Shown piece by piece: positions 57,794-64,000 of a DNA stretch of 64,000 bases. Under the pieces are notes generated by a model. It saw only the letters and a program-made list of their open reading frames with translations, was not told where the DNA came from and ran no database searches. The translations under genes were made by a program, and so were the position numbers. Origin of the DNA: Strongylocentrotus droebachiensis. Lineage: Eukaryota; Echinodermata; Echinoidea; Camarodonta; Strongylocentrotidae. Each line of letters opens with the position of its first letter. The stretch's first letter is position 1. The stretch spans positions 1-64,000 of the forward strand of contig JAVYIG010005285.1 of the NCBI GenBank assembly GCA_035222895.1, read 5' to 3'.

Positions 57794-59382
57794 TTAAGAT
57801 TAAATCATCTTGTTCATGTTATTAATATAATAAACTGTGAATTAATATCTTATTATCTTTGTCTTTAATTCCAGCGGCAACGGTTCTGCTTTCCATAATC
57901 ACATTTGTTCTGCCAACCAATGATCCCTTTGACAGCTTGGCAGTGTTTTTACTTTACAGGTGTTTTTAACATCTACCGTGCCAATACAAATGACAACTAA
58001 CTCGTTTGGTGATTTTCCAAGTTTGTTTATTATCAACATCGTCCGCCATATCTCGATTATTACTGTCACGTGTAATTAAATCTATTTACGATATTTTTCA
58101 ACAAATTTTCGCTCAAAGGTTCGTTCAATTAAGCGTAGACGTCATTTTTGGTGGAGACTGTTATTCAAACTATACTTCAGTCATTCAATAAAGAGTTTCG
58201 CGCATGGGATTTTACCTTTTTTATCATCCACATTCATTCTGTCTAGTGCGTGTGCCAATATTCGTTCAAATTTGACGGTTATTGTCGAAAGGTGAAGTCG
58301 GGCATTCGAGGTCACGAATGGGCAGTCTATTTCGTTTCAAACATGTTCATTCAAATTAAGATTAAGATGTTGTTTATGTAGGCCCTATCATTTTTCAAAT
58401 TACTGAAAATTAAATAATTTTGATTCCTTTTGTTCATTGTCGATATCAGATGCACTTTCAACATGGCAGGCTTAATGAAGACTTTTATATGTTATGTTTC
58501 CCCGTTATCTTAATTTCTCATACTGTCATAGCTACTTTAGATCAATTGCCTCAAAGTTCTTCTCCCCTTAATTAAAAACAAACAAAACTAACCCTGTTGG
58601 GGGCAGGAATTGACGGGCGTCATTCGAGGATGAAAATTTATCTCGATTTTTTCACGGGGTGCACGGCAAAGTATCAGTCGTGTATACATGTAGCAAATGT
58701 TATGAGTTTCTTGTTATCATGTTTATGCCACTTGGTAAAATCTGAGTGTGTTTTTTGTAATGAACTTATTAGAAAAATAATGAAAAAAAAACTTTATTCA
58801 AGAGAAATAAAATGAATAAATCAATCAATACATAAATACAGTATAACATTTCCAGGACCAAAATCGTTATTATTACTTTCATGTTTTAATACTCAATTTA
58901 TTTCAATAACTATCGTTTTGATTTCCACCCGGGAGTATACAAATATGACTTTAAATAAAGAAAATTGACTTCAAAATTAGGTTTAACATGAAGTCAGATT
59001 TTCTGGAAATTTCCTCTTTAAAAAAAAGGATGTTCTAATCATCTTCGTTGTGCTTAGTTACGCCTTGACAGGGATGCCAGTTAGAATTGATCAGAAGGCC
59101 TGAAAAACATACAATGAGCTATTTTGTACCCCCAAAAACACCTGAACTATGGCCTGAAAATAAATCACCAGGGCCTGAATTCAGACTTTTGCTTGAAAAC
59201 TGCCATCCCTGCCTTCTCTATTCTTCAACTTATAATTAAAATTGATTAAGTCCCATGTTAAAATTTATAATACAAACGTAACATTCGATTTCTGTATACA
59301 TTGTCACATCCTCAGTTAACATACAACATATGTATAATATTGTTTTATTATAGCTTGCCTCTCTTCTTATATAGATATTGAT

Positions 59383-59525
59383 CTCCCCCCCCCCTCCCCG
59401 TCTCTCTCTCTCTCTCTCTCTCCCACCCACTTTTTGTCTAATTATCTCCCTTTGTATGTTTGTCTCTCCCCACTCTCTATGTTTGTGTGTCTCTCTGTCT
59501 CTTTTTGCCTCTCTCTCTCTCTGTA
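59383..59525 (+). repeat. C run and (CT)n tract of unit F
   Basis: Counterpart of 52378-52540 with shorter runs. Confidence 0.8.
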
Positions 59526-59820
59526 TCTCGTTGAACGACAGATGATCCGCGTAACACTGACCTCATCATAAATACAACGCTGGACCAAACACTACACCTT
59601 ACCCAAACCTTAACCCTAACCCTAAACCCAATAGCAACCCCAGCCATAAGTAACCCTATCTTTGAAGAAAAAAGGTCAGTGCAGTTTTGTTGTACTCATG
59701 TTTTTATTGGACGTCAAAAACACAAACATACAGCACAAGGATAACAAATAATGATTTACAATTGTCGCCAGAGCGTCGGAGCGCATCCTCATCATTTCTT
59801 TCTCTTTCATGATACCACCT

Positions 59821-59980
59821 CTTCTCTCTCTCTCTCTCTCTCTCTGTCACTCACTCTGTCTCTTTTTCTTTCTCTAGCTCTCCCCTCTCTCCTGTTCTCC
59901 CTCTTTCTATCTCGCTCTCACCTTCCCCCTCTCTCGCTATTGTCCATACCATCTCCCCTTCTCTTCCTTCTTTAACGACC
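59821..59980 (+). repeat. (CT)n tract of unit F
   Basis: Counterpart of 52837-53000. Confidence 0.75.
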
Positions 59981-61325
59981 CTCTCCTTTCGCTTAGTTGT
60001 CTTTTCTCTAGTTTTGTCCCATCTCATTGCATGCTTCAATCCTCTCTTCCAAATCATTCTGCCATATTGGCCTGGTCGTAGCACAACTAAAGTCTTGACG
60101 ATCAAAAAGTATATATTCACGACAGTTCTTTCCTTTGGTTAGATTTTTATTTAACAAGAATTAGTATGCCCTCATATTTATAGTCAAAGACTTTAGTTTA
60201 AAAGTTTGCTGTTATTAACAAGTTATTAATATAAAACCAAATCAAGAAAGAACAAAATAAATATGTTCATACAAATAAAAAACAATAATATCTGCCATCA
60301 ACTTATAATACAAATATTACCTATTCAGAACAGGACACTAGCCTGTATAAAGCATGTTGTAAGTACGCAAATCTAATTTGTATATGGAACAAACTAAAGT
60401 CAAAACATATTGTAAATTAGCCAGAACAGAATTTGAAATTAACTGTAATAGATTACGATTATTATTAAAAGTATTAGACCATATTAGATACCAGATATAT
60501 ATCAAAGATTGGTGAACCTTAACACGATTATTTCGAAAATCCTAATTTGGGTCTGAAAAAATGAAATGATCCTAAATACCAAATAATCTACAAAGAAAAG
60601 AATAATATTGATGTAAGTAAATTCAAGTTATATATTATCATAGATGCCTATTATAATTGTAAGATAAGAAATAATAAATTTATCATTTTAGTTTGCTAGG
60701 AGCTGTTTATCACTTTGTTTTATATTACATTAGAATTATTAATTTAGAATTGTATTGACTCTTTGACCCCCTCTTGGGGTATGGGAGTACAAACAAACAT
60801 TAAAGTATAAAAAGCAATGCATACAATTATTATACATTATACATAGATAATGACACATAGGTACACACGATAATAGGTATATAGGGGATGAAAGTACTAA
60901 CGTGAACAATGTAACCAACCAGTTAAGCACAATGTATACATACGATGTAGATAGTAACAATTAATAATATAATGTATAAGTATAATACAGTCTATTTACA
61001 AGCTAAAGAGTAAACAAAGAAGGCTATAGCAACACAGATGTTAATTTACCAATCACGGATGATGAAGGTTTAGCTTGAATTGAATTAATTACACTATTAT
61101 AAAACTTTGATATCTATTTTGATGAGGGCAGTCCCGAAGGCAGTACATTATGTAAGCATTTAATCATCTCAAGGTGGCAACATTAATTATGCCTACATTA
61201 TTGTTAATTATAAATATTTAAAATTAAATAAAAATGAATAACAATAAATTAAACTTCAGATAACTACTAGGTGCAGAAGAATGATCTCTAATCTTCTTCA
61301 AATACGATATTTGGCGATGGCCTTC
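59981..61325. other. 3' flank of copy F
   Basis: Non-coding, nearly identical to the flank of copy E, with ATTAAA on the minus strand at 61159-61164. Confidence 0.5.
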
Positions 61326-63139
61326 TTAGTCTATTTCACTAGACTCAACTGATGATGATTCAGCAGAGGCAGAGGCAGAGACAGAGGAGGAACGTCTAAA
61401 ACGAGCTGCATGGGATGAGAAAACACATAAATTATCGCCTTAAAGATACTGTAATCTATTTACATCTCATAACATGTACAATGAATAAAATCAATCCGGC
61501 TGATTGTTTGATAAAGTGACATCTGAGCAAAAAGTTTTAGACATTTTGCCCCTACGACAATAATTGCTCCTACATGAATCGAATTCATAAAGAAAGTATA
61601 CCACTCCCCCCCCCCCCCCGATAAAAATAGCTACTTAAGTGATGTTCCTTACCTGAAGCGTTACACGAGACGACTCGGATGCAAACGCTCTCCAAGATCT
61701 CACAAGCATCGGCAAAGTTCGTTTCACCTTCCTCTTCCAAACACACCTGATTATTATCGGCGGAATTCAACAAATCCTGCTCATCAGCAGTCAATAGCCT
61801 GGAAAGTTCTTCACAGTCGTTCATCACTGTTCTGTATATATCACAGAGGGCTTGAAACTCCGAAGTGCGATCGATGGTTTGGGCTAGTATAATTAGGAGA
61901 AAGTAATGTGAATTTAACGATGACAATGAGACTTTAGCAAAAAAAACGTTGTTTATAACGTGTTCTCCAATACTACCTCTCTTGAATCAATAGGTTTTTT
62001 TATTTTTTTAATGCACGTACAACGACAGAATATTCAATTTAGATGAAACGGATAGTCACAAAACATATGAAATTCCTGCGAAATCATCCCTCAATCATGT
62101 AGATAATATTCGAATCGCCGTACCAATGAAATTCGTTATGAACAATATCATTAAGTACATAAATAACAATAACAAATGTATTCGTTTGACTTTATATCGT
62201 ATACCAACAAATAATTTAATAGTTAATTATAGATTTTACAAAAAAAAACTTGGTGTCCCCTAATATATTTACTGTGAGACAGAATCTTTAATAACCATGG
62301 AAAATTATTGCATATTCCATCCTAAGCATGATATTCATTATATTGATATATATTATTTCCATGTAAAATACATTTCACATTTCCCCATGAATGACGTATG
62401 TACCCGATGAGACCCACGTGGTATTATTTGTCATCTTCGTTCTAAACTCATAATAAAACATGATAAAATTTAAATAATAAAGATGCGTTCTTACCTTTGA
62501 TTTCCAGTGTAACAAATGCAATTAGGCACAGGCAAAGGGACAGGGTTTTTACCTGGAAAAAGAGAAAGAGCCGCGTCAAAATCAATGATTGGTCTCGGAT
62601 ACATTCCGGGAATATTCAAAAATGCAACAAAATATACAATTTAAAAAGAAATCACAATGAAATACACAGAGAATGTATTGCTTGCATAAAGATTTCATCT
62701 GTGCAAATAGGCAAAATAAGAAAACATCAGAACCTCCAAAAAAAATTCGAAGTTTGCCGACAGATTGTGTATATATAATTTACACCTCCGTTTACACAAG
62801 GAAACCTCATCAGCATCAATGCTGTTCGTCCTGAATTTCCTGCAATCATTGTTACCACAGCAACTGCTGGTGTGGATTAAAGTCTTGCCAGAGGACGTTA
62901 GCATCTGCTTAGGATTCGAACCCTTAACCCTAAGATTGAGAGTTAAGTGAATGAACAATACACCATTGTAACAAAACTAAACATAACAAATTTCTTTATT
63001 AGTATGTCACATCCCATCTCTTAAGTAAAATGCCCTTCTCGAATTGAGATACACTAGTTTGATATTGATAATGAAGTTAATATCAGAAACGAGATATGTT
63101 AGTTCTATAACGGAAAATTATACTTACTACTGAAGCCAT
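61326..63139 (-). CDS. copy F: secreted six-cysteine protein with RFRR site (126 aa)
   Basis: Exons 63139-63128, 62552-62495, 61883-61653 and 61405-61326, GT-AG, total 381 nt with TAA. The signal peptide is that of copy B (MASVVKTLSLCLCLIAFV). Exon 3 begins QTIDRTSEF and reads CDIYRTVMNDCEELSRLL, so the Pro-Gly of other copies is Ser-Arg. All six cysteines and RFRR are kept. The C-terminus is SSEID rather than SSETD. Promoter with TATA and triple repeat as in B. Same unrecognised family. Confidence 0.88.
62805..62970 (-). repeat. tRNA-derived SINE in intron 1 of copy F
   Basis: Minus-strand gtgtattgttcattcac and gggttcgaatcctaa, close to the SINE in copy B. Confidence 0.6.
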
Positions 63140-63225
63140 GTTAGAAGGTTTGTTGACTCGAATGCTTTGAAACTAGTGAAGTGTCGAAGAATGATGAGTG
63201 AATGATGAAACAAATCATTTAGCCT

Positions 63226-63234
63226 CCTTTTATA
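63226..63234 (-). promoter_or_regulatory. TATA box of copy F
   Basis: TATAAAAGG on the minus strand, 87 nt before the ATG. Confidence 0.85.
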
Positions 63235-63317
63235 GGATCTAAACAATAACATTTGTGATGAGTGTTGGTCAATTCATGCAAATTGAGACAATTTTTTTAC
63301 GAAAACAATTTACCTTT

Positions 63318-63408
63318 GGTTAATTAAACTGTAATCTCCTATTTCATTATCAACTAATTTAAACTGTCATTTTGTATTTCATTAGTAAACAGTTAAACTG
63401 TTATTTCA
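63318..63408 (-). promoter_or_regulatory. triple upstream repeat of copy F
   Basis: Three ACAGTTTAA/TACAGTTTAA-type units on the minus strand (near 63326, 63361 and 63396), matching B and C. Confidence 0.6.
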
Positions 63409-63602
63409 CAATTCAAACCACCGATTAATCATGAAGCAATGACAGCTGAAGGATAACAAAATAATGACCATATCCAGCTATTGAAATTCATAATGAATCA
63501 TTAAGGATGTTCTACAAACAAAAGAATCCCTTGATTGGCACGGTAATTGCTGCACCGATTTCGTCAACACAGTTATATTATAACATTGTCTGATCAGTTA
63601 TA

Positions 63603-64000
63603 CGTCAGAAGCGGATCTAGAGGGGGGTTGGGGGGTTGCAACCCCCCCTTGGGCGGCCCAAAAAAAAAAAAAAAAAAAAAAAGGGTAAAAAAAGAAAGAA
63701 AAAAAGAAAAAAAGAAAGAAAAAAGAACGCACGCTGGAGAGAAACCCTTTCAAGTGCAAATATTGTGAGAAGATATTCAACTCATCTGGTAACTTAACCA
63801 AACACATGATAACTCTGGATATAACTATGTATTAAACTGTTACTTGATTTAAAAAGACGTTATCATGCACTGCTTTTTATGGTCTCCATTGTGTTAATAG
63901 ATGCCAGGAAAACATCACTTACGGGGTTCAAATAAACACCCCCCAAAAATCGGATCGCCGCTTCGCGGCTCATGGACGATGCTCCGCATCGTCATTATTT
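63603..64000. mobile_element. inserted element with a decayed C2H2 zinc-finger fragment (continues past window)
   Basis: Homology to the upstream flank of copy E stops after gatcagttatac at 63602. A terminus-like cagaagcggatctagaggg with G and C runs follows, then a poly-A run. At 63725-63830 the sequence encodes RTHAGEKPF and, after a one-base frameshift, KCKYCEKIFNSSGNLTKHM: a zinc-finger linker and finger. The second zinc-binding histidine is missing. GC-rich inverted motifs (gccgcttcgcggc, gacgatgctccgcatcgtc) close the window. Confidence 0.55.

Larger units (their letters stand above)
51786..58820 (-). repeat. tandem duplication unit carrying copy E
   Basis: A 7-kb unit in minus orientation. 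From about 51050 to 55250 it matches 58006-62200 at a nearly constant offset of 6957 bp with few differences. Confidence 0.75.
58821..63602 (-). repeat. tandem duplication unit carrying copy F
   Basis: The 3' flank and exons 3 and 4 match unit E. From intron 2 upstream it matches copies B and C better. It is cut by the insertion at 63603. Confidence 0.7.

Overview
The window is AT-rich eukaryotic genomic DNA with split genes (GT-AG introns), TATA promoters, 5'-truncated non-LTR retrotransposons, tRNA-derived SINEs, mariner-like foldback elements, a Ty3/gypsy-type LTR element and long (CT)n/(GA)n tracts. An HNK-1-type sulfotransferase exon and the mix of CR1-like LINEs suggest a marine invertebrate deuterostome, probably an echinoderm such as a sea urchin. 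That assignment is inference.

The main content is a tandem family of small secreted-protein genes: copies A (-, 11958-14705), B (+, 18920-20754), C (+, 25457-27278), D (-, truncated, 47894-48500), E (-, 54370-56035) and F (-, 61326-63139). Each complete copy has four coding exons of 12, 58, 231-237 and 74-80 nt with phases 0, 1, 1. It encodes 125-127 residues: a 24-residue signal peptide, an acidic domain with six cysteines, an RFRR furin-type site and a Ser/Glu-rich tail. I do not recognise the family. Each copy has a TATA box about 90 nt before the ATG and a SINE in intron 1. Copies A, B, C and F also have a three-fold 34-35-bp promoter repeat. B and C lie in 5-6.5-kb direct units; D, E and F lie in units of about 7 kb in the opposite orientation. 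An inverted orphan upstream fragment follows C, so the cluster has two opposed arms. The units record unequal exchange, gene conversion and dated insertions, because a sister unit often preserves the empty site.

1-11 kb: CR1-like LINE 3' end, one candidate exon, foldback elements, a degenerate 22-bp minisatellite and CT tracts. 12-29 kb: gene copies A to C. 29-36.5 kb: a TTAA-flanked MITE, a disrupted LINE on the minus strand, a broken Thr-rich exon fused to a LINE reverse transcriptase fragment, and a five-copy tandem repeat of that LINE's 3' region. 37-39.5 kb: a mariner-like foldback element and the terminal exon of a carbohydrate sulfotransferase gene (-). 40.8-45.8 kb: a very young LTR element with identical LTRs whose reverse transcriptase and integrase are missing but whose remaining gag-protease-RNase H frame is open. 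46.6-47.4 kb: a palindrome-rich tandem element at the break of copy D. 47.5-64 kb: units D, E and F, ending in an element with a decayed C2H2 zinc finger.
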